Origin: Nocardioides sp. zg-1228
GTDB taxonomy: Bacteria > Actinomycetota > Actinomycetes > Propionibacteriales > Nocardioidaceae
NCBI RefSeq assembly: GCF_017086465.1
Contig: NZ_CP070961.1
Span: 3,038,001-3,102,000 of the forward strand
Direction of reading: 5' to 3'
Length of the DNA stretch: 64,000 nt
The notes under the pieces: model-generated
The model's input: only the letters and a program-made list of their open reading frames with translations
Databases searched by the model: none
What the model was told of the DNA's origin: nothing
Part shown: piece by piece, positions 27,338 through 39,263 of the stretch
Numbering within the stretch: position 1 is the first letter of the stretch
Layout: each line of letters starts with the position of its first letter
Translations under genes and position numbers: made by a program

Positions 27338-28492
27338 GTGCCCACCGGACCCGGCGACATCCTCGACCTGATCCGGCACGGCCACGCCTCCACCCGAGGC
27401 GACGTCCTGGAGGCCACGGGCCTCTCGCGGATGACGGTCGCGCAGCGCGTGGACGCGCTGCTCGCCGCCGGCATGATCGTCGAGGGCACCACCACCGAGT
27501 CGACCGGCGGCCGGCACCGCCGCCGGCTCGCGTTCAACACCGACCAGGCCAAGGTGCTGGCCGCGGCGGTGGACACCACCCACACCCGCATCGCCGTCAC
27601 CGACCTGGGCGGCACGGTGATCGGCGACGCCCACCTCGACGTGGCCGTCGACGCGGGCCCCTCCTCCGTCCTCGACCTCATCGCCGCCCGCGCCGGCGAG
27701 CTCCTCGGCGACCTCGGCGTCGACGCGACCGAGCTCTGCGGGCTCGGCCTGAGCCTGCCGGGGCCCATCGACCCGCGCTCGAGTCGTCCCAGCGAGCCGC
27801 CGATCATGCCCGGCTGGGACGCCTACCCGGTGGGCGAGCACCTGCAGGCGGGGATCCACGGCGTCCCCGTGCACGTGGCCAACGACGCCGACGCCGCTGC
27901 GCTGGGCGAGCTGGCCGCCGGCCACGGCGACGCGCGGGCGCTGTGCCTGGTCAAGGTGTCCACCGGAGTCGGCACCGGGATCGTGATCGGCGGCCGGCTC
28001 TACACCGGCTCCGACGGGGGCGCCGGCGACATCGGCCACATCCGGGTCTCCCCGGCGTCCGACGCCCGCTGCCAGTGCGGGATGCAGGGCTGCCTGGCCG
28101 CGGTCGCCAGCGGGCGCGCCGTCGCGCGCCAGCTCCGCGAGCTGGGGGTCGAGGCGGCGTCCGGCCGCGAGGTGGGCGAGCTGCTGCGCGTCGGCAACCC
28201 CGACGCGGCCCGCCTCACCCAGGAGGCCGGCCGGCGCATCGGCGAGGTGATGGCCAGCCTGGTCTGCGTCGTCAACCCCGATGTCGTCCTCGTCGGCGGC
28301 GACCTGTCCTCTACCGCCCTGCTCGCCGGGATCCGCGAGACCCTCTACGCCATGGCGCTCCCCCGCGCCACCCGCCACATGCGGCTCCAGCGCGGCAGCC
28401 TCGGCGAGGACGCGGCGGTGGTCGGCATGACCCGGCTCGTGGTGGACCACGAGTTCTCACCGGGCGCCGTCAACCAGAAGCTCCGCCGCTGA
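27338..28492 (+). CDS. ROK family transcriptional repressor
   Basis: 384 residues. An N-terminal winged helix (DILDLIRHGHASTRGDVLEATGLSRMTVAQRVDALL) precedes a sugar-kinase-like ROK domain with VSTGVGTGIVIGG, GAGDIGHIRV and the zinc motif CQCGMQGCLAAVASG. The normal Glu after GCL is Ala. ROK regulators of this type bind a sugar and release DNA. Being divergent from the sugar operon, it very likely represses that operon. GTG 27338 has GGAGGAGGAG eight bases upstream; an upstream in-frame ATG at 27275 is less likely. The 155-base gap to 27182 must hold both promoters. Confidence 0.9.
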   Translation: MPTGPGDILDLIRHGHASTRGDVLEATGLSRMTVAQRVDALLAAGMIVEGTTTESTGGRHRRRLAFNTDQAKVLAAAVDTTHTRIAVTDLGGTVIGDAHLDVAVDAGPSSVLDLIAARAGELLGDLGVDATELCGLGLSLPGPIDPRSSRPSEPPIMPGWDAYPVGEHLQAGIHGVPVHVANDADAAALGELAAGHGDARALCLVKVSTGVGTGIVIGGRLYTGSDGGAGDIGHIRVSPASDARCQCGMQGCLAAVASGRAVARQLRELGVEAASGREVGELLRVGNPDAARLTQEAGRRIGEVMASLVCVVNPDVVLVGGDLSSTALLAGIRETLYAMALPRATRHMRLQRGSLGEDAAVVGMTRLVVDHEFSPGAVNQKLRR

Positions 28493-28707
28493 GCCTCCGG
28501 CCCGCGCCCGGCCCCGCGCCCCTGACCTGCGGAAACGCCGTCCGCGCGACCGTTGGAACGTCGTCGGCGACAGATGCGGCTGCGACGAGACATACCGCGA
28601 TCGGGATATCGACCCGGCCTCGGGGGCGGCCTTAGAGTCAATGAGGCGTGACTGTGCCCGGGTCGTCAGTGCGGCGCCCGTGTGCGCAGCCGGTCTGGAG
28701 GTGACCG

Positions 28708-31614
28708 GTGGTCGACCTGTTCCGTTTCATCGAGCACGACTTCGCCTCGCCCGCGAGGACCGACGCGATCGACGTCACCAACGACTCCGACTTCCAGCAG
28801 GCCCTGACGGCGGCGACCGAGGATGACCCGAACGGTGACCAGACGCCCGGGGAGCGCGTTCGGGCATTGGCGAGGGACTACCTGGACGAGCACTACCCGT
28901 CGCCGACGTCCGAGCCCGCAAGCCTGGGCGATCCGCTGACGGAGCTCAGAGGTGCGCTCCGCAGCACCCAGACGATCGACCCCGCCAACACCCGCCGCGC
29001 GGTCTCCGACCTCTTCGGCGTGCGGGCCCAGGACGTCGTCGCCCGCGACGACTTCCAGCGCGACCGCGAGCTGCTGCAGAACGCCGCCCTCGCGGTCAAG
29101 CTGCTGACGGCCTTCGACCGGGTCGACGCCGCGCGGATCGCGGGGCAGGTGAGGGCTGTCGCGTTCTTGGAGCTGATCGCCACCGACGCGGCCGTCCCCG
29201 CCGACCGCACCGAGATGCGCCGCCTGCTGTCGCGGCCGCTCCGCATACCTCCCGCGCCGCTGGCGGCCACCGCGCGCACGCCCGTGCGTCGGCAGCCGCC
29301 GCCACCACGCGACACGGACCAGCCCGGCCACGACGGCGACCGCGAGGCCCTGCGCGGCGAACGTGACGCGCTCGCCGGAGCCTTGGAGGCGCTGGTGACG
29401 TTGCGACCCGATGAGCTCCGAGTGACGGTCGCCGACGCCGTCGATGCCGGCCTCGAGGCGCGTACGGACCGGCCGGACGGCGAGACGGCCACGGAGTCCG
29501 CCGGGTTCGGCACATCGACGGTCCGGCTGAACGACGGCGGACGGCGGCGGTTCTCCGACGCCCAGCTGACGGCCATGAGCGACCTTGGCATCGAGCCCGA
29601 CCAGGCTCCGCTACCCTTCCTGGTCGACCGGGTCACCCGTCGCCTCGTCACCCTGAACGACCAGCTGCTGCCGCAGGAGGTGACCACGGCGGCGCCGGTG
29701 TTCCGGGTGGGTGGGCGCCTGTTTGCCGGCGGTCCGAAGACGACCCTGTCAGGCGAGGCGCCCGACGAGCCGCCGGCCGACGAGCCCGACGTCAGCATTG
29801 CGATCACCCGCCCGGTGGGGATCGGCAACCTCCGGGTGGTCCGCCAGGAGCTGATCGGCTACTCCCCCGGCGCCATCTCCCACATCGAGAACGTGCTCGA
29901 GGGCGAGCTGCTGCGGCGCCGCACCCGCCGGCACGAGTTCATGGAGACCTTCGAGACCCTCGAGACCACGACCAGCGAGTCGCGCGAGCGGGACCAGCAG
30001 TCCACCGAGCACCACGAGCTGGCCTCGGAGGTGCAGAAGGAGTCCGGGCGCCAGAGCAGCACGGCCGGTGACGGCACGACGTCGTCGGACTACGGCAAGC
30101 TCGTCGAGAACAGCAAGTCCACCTACGCGCAGACCTTGGTCAACAAGTCGGTGGAGACCATCACCCAGGAGGTCCACGCGACGCGCGGCCGCCGCGAGGG
30201 TCGCAGCTACACCGAGCGGGCGCAGCACGTGCTCGACAACTCCCAGGGCACCGAGAAGATCCGCGGGATCTACCAGTGGGTCGACAAGGAGTACAGCCTG
30301 CGCGTGCTCGACTACGGCAAGCGCCTGATGTACGACGTGGTGGTGCCGGAGCCGGCGGCCGTCCTGGTGCAGGCGCTGCAGTCCGCCGTCGCTCCCGAGG
30401 CGTTCCAGCTGTCCAAGCCCGTCAACTCCATCCCCGCACCCAGCGGGATCGATGCGGCCAACTACCAGTGGTACGCCCAGCAGTACGGCGTGTCCGGATC
30501 CGTGAACCCGCCGCCGGACCTGCTGCGGACCGTCGCGCACACCGAGGTCGTCGACGGGAGCCACAAGGTCAACGCCTACGGGGGCGAGCGGGAGATGCCG
30601 CACCAGACCGCCTTCAAGCTCGCGATCCCCGGCGACTACCAGGCGCTGAGCGGCTACGTGCAGCGCGTCAACGCCACCTGGTTGCAAGAACCCGGTCGCA
30701 TGCTGGAGGTGTTCGTCGGTTCGAGCAACTACCACCGGCTCGGCGGGGCGGGCAACCCGGGACTCAACGTGACGTTCACGATGGCCGGCGAGACCGGCGA
30801 GATCCCGGTGACGGCCCGCTGCTTCGACCAACTCGTCCTGCTGGCCTACTCGGTCGCCCTGGTCTGCCAGCGCACGGACGCGTCGTACGCCCAGTGGCAG
30901 CTGCGCACCCACGCCGCGCTCGTCAGCGGCTACCAGCGCCAGCTGGCCGACTACGAGGACAAGCTGACCAGGTACGTCGCGGGGTTCCGCGCCCAGATCG
31001 CCGCCGGCGGCCTCTCCCACGACCCGAAGGTGGCGCTGGAGGAGCTCAAGCGGGCGTTCGTGTTCCTGCTGCTCGGCGAGCACCCGGCCGCGTGGCTGCC
31101 GACCCCTGCGCCTGCCCCGGCACCTCCCGCGGCGGCGCTCCCGGACCCGCTGCAGGTGCGCGAGTGGGGCGCTGTCATCGCCTTCTTCGAGCGTGCCTTC
31201 GAGTGGGAGAACCTCATGTACACCTGCTACCCCTACTTCTGGGCGCGACCCCAGCGGTGGCAGGAGCTGGCGCTGATGCAGGATGCCGACCCGATGTTCG
31301 AGGCCTTCCTCAAGGCTGGCGCTGCGCGAGTCGTCGTACCCGTCCGCCCGGGGTTCGAGGCGGCCCTCGCGCACTACCAGGAGACCGGCGACGTGTGGAT
31401 GGGCCAGGAGATGCCCGACATGTTCGGCGACCACTACCTCTCGATCATCGACGAGATCAAGGCCGCCAACTTCGCGCCGGGCCAGGAGGTCTGCGTCCAG
31501 CAGTGGAAGGTCACCCTGCCCACCACGCTGGTCCTGCTGAAGGAAGACGCCGACCTGCCGCACTGGGACCCCACGCCGTGCGGACCCGGGCCTGCCGTGC
31601 CGCCGGAACCGTGA
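28708..31614 (+). CDS. Giant protein A of unknown function (968 aa), coiled-coil centre
   Basis: No family of known function recognised. Soluble, no signal peptide or clear membrane helix. Residues 1-180 are helical and acidic; about 185-245 is a proline/charged linker. Residues 370-560 hold the most distinctive part: IGYSPGAISHIENVLEGELL, then a long highly charged helix rich in Glu, Arg, Ser and Thr (about 395-450), then KSVETITQEVHATRGRR and KIRGIYQWVDKEYSLRVLDY. The C-terminal part has WENLMYTCYPYFWARPQRW near residue 835. GTG 28708 has GGAG eight bases upstream. Four bases separate it from the next giant gene, so they form one operon, perhaps from TAGAGT at 28633. An assembly or scaffold protein is one guess. 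Confidence 0.85.
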   Translation: MVDLFRFIEHDFASPARTDAIDVTNDSDFQQALTAATEDDPNGDQTPGERVRALARDYLDEHYPSPTSEPASLGDPLTELRGALRSTQTIDPANTRRAVSDLFGVRAQDVVARDDFQRDRELLQNAALAVKLLTAFDRVDAARIAGQVRAVAFLELIATDAAVPADRTEMRRLLSRPLRIPPAPLAATARTPVRRQPPPPRDTDQPGHDGDREALRGERDALAGALEALVTLRPDELRVTVADAVDAGLEARTDRPDGETATESAGFGTSTVRLNDGGRRRFSDAQLTAMSDLGIEPDQAPLPFLVDRVTRRLVTLNDQLLPQEVTTAAPVFRVGGRLFAGGPKTTLSGEAPDEPPADEPDVSIAITRPVGIGNLRVVRQELIGYSPGAISHIENVLEGELLRRRTRRHEFMETFETLETTTSESRERDQQSTEHHELASEVQKESGRQSSTAGDGTTSSDYGKLVENSKSTYAQTLVNKSVETITQEVHATRGRREGRSYTERAQHVLDNSQGTEKIRGIYQWVDKEYSLRVLDYGKRLMYDVVVPEPAAVLVQALQSAVAPEAFQLSKPVNSIPAPSGIDAANYQWYAQQYGVSGSVNPPPDLLRTVAHTEVVDGSHKVNAYGGEREMPHQTAFKLAIPGDYQALSGYVQRVNATWLQEPGRMLEVFVGSSNYHRLGGAGNPGLNVTFTMAGETGEIPVTARCFDQLVLLAYSVALVCQRTDASYAQWQLRTHAALVSGYQRQLADYEDKLTRYVAGFRAQIAAGGLSHDPKVALEELKRAFVFLLLGEHPAAWLPTPAPAPAPPAAALPDPLQVREWGAVIAFFERAFEWENLMYTCYPYFWARPQRWQELALMQDADPMFEAFLKAGAARVVVPVRPGFEAALAHYQETGDVWMGQEMPDMFGDHYLSIIDEIKAANFAPGQEVCVQQWKVTLPTTLVLLKEDADLPHWDPTPCGPGPAVPPEP

Positions 31615-31618
31615 CCGC

Positions 31619-34600
31619 GTGGCCGGCGACCTGCGTGAGGCGCTCGAGCGTCGCAAGGCGTGGTTCTTCGAGAGCCAGCTGAGACGCCTCAACCTCGACA
31701 CCTTCCGCGGCATCCGCCCGACGTCCGACGACACCCGCCTCCCTCTGATCTCGGAGTCGACCGGCCTCACCGGCGACCCGGCTGCCGGACCGAGTGTCGG
31801 CATCAAGGACATCGACCGGGTCTACCTCGACAGCGGCGAGTCGGTCTGGACCGAGGAGGACGAGGAGCTCCACGGCGCTTTCGGCGGCACGCTGCTCGGC
31901 CGGGTCGGAGACTTCCTGGGTGCCCGGGAGCCGCACCGCCTGGCGGAAAGGCTCGCAGCGCTGCGCACGGAGCTCGAGGCCAGCGCCTCCAGGTCCGCCC
32001 ACGATCCCTTCCCGACGCTCAACGGCTATCCGCGCGACCCGCCCAAGATCACGACGTCGGCCCGGGCGCGCGGCGACTCTCGGGGGGTTGCGATCTCGCG
32101 GGCGGAGACCGCTGGCCGGATGCCGTGGCTGGTCCCCGAGCTCTTCCCGCTCGAGGGCGAGAACACTCTCGAGACCGAGGGGTGGGTGCGGTCGCTGGAG
32201 GGCTACGTCGCGTCGTTCGAGACCGACCTCGCAGTGGCGATCGGTGGCATCGCCGGCGTCCGGCCGCCGTACGCGGGGACATCCGGCGATTCCTCGGACG
32301 GGACGCCCATCGGGGCGGCACCGGCGGCGTACCGGGCCTTCGTGTCGATGATGCTGACCGCCAGTACGACCCGACCGGCTGGCGACTACGTGCGGGCGAG
32401 GTTCACCGAGGGCATCCGGCTGGCGGACAACCAGGAGGACAAGGACTTCCACTACCTGTCGGTCGCGACCAACGGAGCCGCCATGGGGCCGGTGCGCGAC
32501 TACCCGTGGTCGACCCGGATGAAGTACTGGGTGGGCGTCTACAACGACCCTCTGCGCGAGTGCATCGGCTGGAAGCCCAACTCGGACATGGGCCTGTGCC
32601 AGCTGGTCCGGCTGCTCTATCGCTACGGCCCGCTGCCGGCGTCCTTCGGCCCGACCCCCGCCTGGCGCACCAGGGCGGTGCCCGACGACACCTTCACCGG
32701 CTTCTTCAATGCCCGCGCCGCCGCGTGCGGCGACAACCACCCGCTGCGCGACCGGCTGCGCACCGGCGAGGCCAAGCTGCGCGTGATCCTCGAGGAGACC
32801 GCGAGCCAGCCCCGCGCGCCCGACACGAGCTGGTCACCGATCGCCGGCGAGATCCTCAAGCAGGGCTTGCAGTCCTACAAGTTCTGGCTCGACGAGCAAC
32901 CGCGCGCCCTCGACAACGACCGGGTCAACAAGGTCAAGCGCGACCTCGGCTACGGCGACGAGAACGACCGGGAGATGGAGTTCTGGTCCGAGAACCACTA
33001 CATCATGTTCGCCTCGTCGGAGTACCTCCTCGGACAGCTCTGGCTCGACGACGCCTTCCAGCCGGGCCGGGTGATCCCCGGCGCGCCCGTGGCCGAGAGC
33101 GTGAAGAGCGGGGAGCAGCGGCGGCGCCGCGGTCGCGCCCGTTGCCTCAAGTGGCTCAACAACCGACTGATGTTCGGCTGGATGGAGTTCAACTCCTCCG
33201 GCTACTACCGCGAGCACCTGTGGGCGCTGCTCAACCTGGTCGATTTCGCGAAGGACGAGGAGGTGCGCACCAAGGCCACGATGGCCGTTGACCTGATGCT
33301 CTTCGACGTCCTGCGCTTCTCCCACCGCGGCTCCATGGGTGCGGCCGGCGGCCGCAGCCAGTTCAAGTCCAAGAGCCACGGCTTCGACAACGGGCTGACC
33401 GACGTGACCGAGATGCTGCTCGGGGTGAAGGGCGTCTTCGCCGAGGGCAGCTCCGAGATCGGCGCCAGCTTCGCCACCTCGACCTACGAGGTGCCGCAGG
33501 TCCTCCTCGAGATCGGCAGTCACCCGCCGGCGTACCCCTTCACCGACCGCGCCCGGGTGTCGGTCACCTTCGACGAGGCGGCGAAGTACGGCATCGCCTA
33601 CTCGCAGAAGTCCGTCACCAAGGACTCCTTGCTGCGGGGCTACGCCGTCAAGCGCGCGCTGCACCAACCGCACCTCGACGAGGTCAACCGCGAGATCGCC
33701 CGCACGCACGAGGACTACGGACGGATGGAGGACGACACCGTCTTCTTCTGGGGCATGTCGGCGTTCTTCAACAAGCAGGTCGTGCGCAACACGCTGCGGC
33801 TCGTCCACCAGTTCGGGCTGGAGAAGGCCGAGGCGTTCGGGATGGTGCGCACTCTGATCGAGTACGTCCTGCGCTACACCAAGGCGACGGACTTCGCGCT
33901 GCCCGGCGGACCGGGCGACCTGCTCGGACCGGTGACCGACCTCGTCAGCGGCGACGGGGGGGACCGCGTCGCGGAGATCGACGAGGACACGGCCGACGAT
34001 CTGTCCGTGGTGCTCGAGGGCTCCACTCGCACGCGCGCCAACATCCTGACCTACCGCTCCCCCGGCGCGATGCAGTCGAGCGCCCAGAACTTCCGCCCCG
34101 GCCAGCTCAACTTCCAGAGCAGCCTCCAGCAGGCCACGCTCTCCGGTGCGCTCAACGTCTTCGTCACTGCGGGGTTCGAGGGCCTCGACATCTCGGACCT
34201 CGTGGTCTTCCTCGGCGGCGCCGCCGTCGGGGGCGTGGTCTTCGGGCCGCTGGGCGCGGTCGCCGGCGGGATCGCCGCGGTAGCCCTCGAGGACGAGTAC
34301 CTCGAGGGCACCAACCCGCTCGGCCGCCTCGACGGCCCGGACTGGTGGACCGGCTACTGGGCGACGCCCCGCATCGCCGCGCACCGGGGCGCGGTCATCA
34401 TGCTGTCGGAGTTCCACGCCGTGCAGGACTTCCTGGCCGAGTGCGGGTCACACGCGTGGTTCCCCCAGGAGGGCTTCGACCGGGTCGTCGAGCGTCGAAC
34501 ATCGGCCTACGACGACGCCGACTTCGCGCTGCTCGACATCGGGCACATCGGCCCCAAGGGCTTCTGGGTGTTCGGCATGGTGCGCCACCCGACGCCGGGG

Positions 34601-36754
34601 GGGACCACCGGCGAGCCCGAGGAGGGCTACGTCGGGGTGTTCTCCAACCAGCGTCCCGAATGGCTCTCCAAGGACGACGACCCCTACCCCAAGCGCCTCG
34701 AGGAGGAGGAGAAGGAAGAGCTGATGGAAGGCCGGCCCGACCCGTTCGCCGGCCGGGACTGGTATGTCAACGGCAAGAACGTCTGGATCGTCCAGGTCGG
34801 GAGCCGCTCGGAGTACGGCAGCTTCGAGGCGTTCATGGACCGGGTCTCCTCGGCGAGGGTGCACCTCGACGACACCGGCGACCTCGAGTGCACCTACGAC
34901 GTGCCGCGGCCCGAGGGCGGCGCGGACCGGCTGCGGGTGACCAACACCGACGACCCGGAGTTCGAGCTCAACGGCCACCCGCTGGCCATCGATCTCTACC
35001 CCCGGTTCGAGAACCCATTCGTTCGCAGCGGTCGCGTCGAGTGGGGCCAGCCGGGCTACTGCCTGGAGTGGAACGGGCACTCGCTGCTCCACGACCTGCG
35101 CGACTACCGCACGCCGGTGCGGGTCGACGAGCCACGTCTGCTCGCCGGTGCGGCCGACGAGATCATCGCCCTGGTGGTGTTCCTACGCACCGGCGAGGAG
35201 GCGATGGAGCCCTTCACCACCGCGCTGGCCACGGTCGACATCGGCGGAGAGAGGGTCGTCACTTACCAGACCGCCGCCGTCGGGCCGGTGTCGGAGGAGA
35301 CCGACCACGACGCGGAGTGGCTCCACCTCGCCGGTCCCGTCGAGCGTAGCCCGGACATGACCCTGTCGCTGCTGCACCCGGCCGCCGGCGGCAACCCGCT
35401 GGACCTCTCCTTCCCCGACCCCGACGCGCTGGCCGGCATGGACCCGTGGGACCTGCTGACCGAGGGCGTCCCCGACCTCCTCGCCGCACCCTTCGAGGCG
35501 ATCGGCGAGCTGCTGGACTCCGGCGACGACCCCGAGTGGAAGGCCCGCTTCACGCTCAAGGCGCTCATGGGTGACTGGACCCTGAAGGAGTGCTCGGTGC
35601 CGTTCGGCGGCATCAATGTCGAGGACGACCGGCGCGACAGCGGACCCCGGCCGTTCGCCGTACGGGTGGGCCGGTGGGCCACCTGGCAGCGGGTCGCCGG
35701 CGGGGTGGAGTCGCGGCGCTGGCTGCTCGCGCGGCAGCCATCGGCGAGCGCGGTGTGGCTCGAACACCACGACCTCTTCGTCGTCGACGACGCGGGTCGT
35801 CTGTGGCACAAGCGCGCGAAGGCGGCGATGACGCAGGGAGCCTGGTACGAGGACGACGGCGCAGGCGCCGTGCCCGACTGGCGGCGGCTGGTCTCGTGGG
35901 CCGCCAGCTCCGACATGACGGGCCGGACGCTCCTCTTCGCCGTCGACCCGGCAGGGCTGCACGTCCGGGTGAGCGACCAGACCGGCCGCTGGACCGAGCC
36001 CTGGTCCGACCCGGCGCCACTGACCGACGGCGCCGGGATCCTCCCGGCACCGGTGCCCCTGGGGTCGTCGACGACCATCACCGTGGTTCCCGTGGACAAC
36101 AGCTTTTCCGGGATCGTGGACCTCCACCTGACCGGTTCCGACGGCGAGGTCTACGTCAACGCGGGCTGGTCCCCCGGCGCGGACGCGAGACCGTGGCTCC
36201 GGCTGGAGACCGTCGACCTCACCCTGGCCCCGGCGTCGCCGCTCGCCGTCGTCGGAGGGTACGTCGTGGCGAGCTCGGTCGACGGCACGCTCTGGGGCCG
36301 GCACCGCGACCGGGTCGTGCTGATGGCCGGAGGCTGGGAGAACCTCGGCGGACCGGGCTTCGTGGTCTCGCGCTTCGACGCGGGCGGAGTCGCTGGCGAC
36401 CTCCTGCTCGCCGCCTCCGGTCCCGCGGGTCAGGTCAGCCTGGGACGCCGCCCGGGCGCCGACCCGGTCGTCTGGGTGCCGACCCGGACCGACGATGCCT
36501 GGCGGCCGCGCCCCCGCGCCGATCTGGGGTGGGTCACCACCGACCCCGGCGTCCACGCGGTCTACGTGCCGGGCCTCGACGGCACGGTCCGCTGCGCGAC
36601 GTACGCCGACCCGGTCTGGCGTCCGGTCGGACGAGGTACGCCGCCCGCCGGCGCCCCCGCCTCGCGCGTCGCCGTCACCTGCCGCGTCCCCGGCCAGGTC
36701 GAGGTCTTCACCGACACGGTGGACCGCTCCCTGTCCTGGACGTGGTGGTCCTGA
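31619..36754 (+). CDS. Giant protein B of unknown function (1711 aa): helical domain, glycine zipper, beta-propeller
   Basis: No family of known function recognised. Residues about 400-740 are helical with conserved-looking aromatic motifs (EFWSENHYIMFASSEYLLGQ near 454, WLNNRLMFGWMEFNSSGYY near 512, SKSHGFDNGLTDVTEMLLG near 583). They are reminiscent of the alpha-helical toroids of polysaccharide lyases (inference). Residues about 857-891 form a glycine-zipper hydrophobic stretch (FLGGAAVGGVVFGPLGAVAG), often membrane-inserting. From about 1330 to the end, short repeats with Trp and DAGRLWHKRA or DGTLWGRHRD suggest a tectonin-like lectin propeller. No signal peptide. GTG 31619 is four bases after gene A. 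Confidence 0.85.
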   Translation: MAGDLREALERRKAWFFESQLRRLNLDTFRGIRPTSDDTRLPLISESTGLTGDPAAGPSVGIKDIDRVYLDSGESVWTEEDEELHGAFGGTLLGRVGDFLGAREPHRLAERLAALRTELEASASRSAHDPFPTLNGYPRDPPKITTSARARGDSRGVAISRAETAGRMPWLVPELFPLEGENTLETEGWVRSLEGYVASFETDLAVAIGGIAGVRPPYAGTSGDSSDGTPIGAAPAAYRAFVSMMLTASTTRPAGDYVRARFTEGIRLADNQEDKDFHYLSVATNGAAMGPVRDYPWSTRMKYWVGVYNDPLRECIGWKPNSDMGLCQLVRLLYRYGPLPASFGPTPAWRTRAVPDDTFTGFFNARAAACGDNHPLRDRLRTGEAKLRVILEETASQPRAPDTSWSPIAGEILKQGLQSYKFWLDEQPRALDNDRVNKVKRDLGYGDENDREMEFWSENHYIMFASSEYLLGQLWLDDAFQPGRVIPGAPVAESVKSGEQRRRRGRARCLKWLNNRLMFGWMEFNSSGYYREHLWALLNLVDFAKDEEVRTKATMAVDLMLFDVLRFSHRGSMGAAGGRSQFKSKSHGFDNGLTDVTEMLLGVKGVFAEGSSEIGASFATSTYEVPQVLLEIGSHPPAYPFTDRARVSVTFDEAAKYGIAYSQKSVTKDSLLRGYAVKRALHQPHLDEVNREIARTHEDYGRMEDDTVFFWGMSAFFNKQVVRNTLRLVHQFGLEKAEAFGMVRTLIEYVLRYTKATDFALPGGPGDLLGPVTDLVSGDGGDRVAEIDEDTADDLSVVLEGSTRTRANILTYRSPGAMQSSAQNFRPGQLNFQSSLQQATLSGALNVFVTAGFEGLDISDLVVFLGGAAVGGVVFGPLGAVAGGIAAVALEDEYLEGTNPLGRLDGPDWWTGYWATPRIAAHRGAVIMLSEFHAVQDFLAECGSHAWFPQEGFDRVVERRTSAYDDADFALLDIGHIGPKGFWVFGMVRHPTPGGTTGEPEEGYVGVFSNQRPEWLSKDDDPYPKRLEEEEKEELMEGRPDPFAGRDWYVNGKNVWIVQVGSRSEYGSFEAFMDRVSSARVHLDDTGDLECTYDVPRPEGGADRLRVTNTDDPEFELNGHPLAIDLYPRFENPFVRSGRVEWGQPGYCLEWNGHSLLHDLRDYRTPVRVDEPRLLAGAADEIIALVVFLRTGEEAMEPFTTALATVDIGGERVVTYQTAAVGPVSEETDHDAEWLHLAGPVERSPDMTLSLLHPAAGGNPLDLSFPDPDALAGMDPWDLLTEGVPDLLAAPFEAIGELLDSGDDPEWKARFTLKALMGDWTLKECSVPFGGINVEDDRRDSGPRPFAVRVGRWATWQRVAGGVESRRWLLARQPSASAVWLEHHDLFVVDDAGRLWHKRAKAAMTQGAWYEDDGAGAVPDWRRLVSWAASSDMTGRTLLFAVDPAGLHVRVSDQTGRWTEPWSDPAPLTDGAGILPAPVPLGSSTTITVVPVDNSFSGIVDLHLTGSDGEVYVNAGWSPGADARPWLRLETVDLTLAPASPLAVVGGYVVASSVDGTLWGRHRDRVVLMAGGWENLGGPGFVVSRFDAGGVAGDLLLAASGPAGQVSLGRRPGADPVVWVPTRTDDAWRPRPRADLGWVTTDPGVHAVYVPGLDGTVRCATYADPVWRPVGRGTPPAGAPASRVAVTCRVPGQVEVFTDTVDRSLSWTWWS

Positions 36755-39175
<2,421 letters not shown>

Positions 39176-39200
39176 CGCTGTCGTCCGGGACGCAGCACGA

Positions 39201-39238
39201 GAAGACCCGCAGGCCCCGTGAGGGACCTGCGGGTCTTC
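39201..39238. terminator. Bidirectional terminator hairpin
   Basis: GAAGACCCGCAGG (39201-39213) pairs perfectly with CCTGCGGGTCTTC (39226-39238). CCC/GGG extends the stem inside, with one bulged A, leaving a small loop. It lies between the convergent MFS and GH43 genes and would serve both. Confidence 0.85.
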
Positions 39239-39263
39239 CGCTGGTGCGCGATCGTGCTGCGTG

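Noticed and set aside
29749..31812. 687-codon minus-strand frame opposite giant protein A
   Set aside because: Antisense shadow; giant protein A has normal amino-acid composition, a ribosome site and operon spacing, and the shadow has none.
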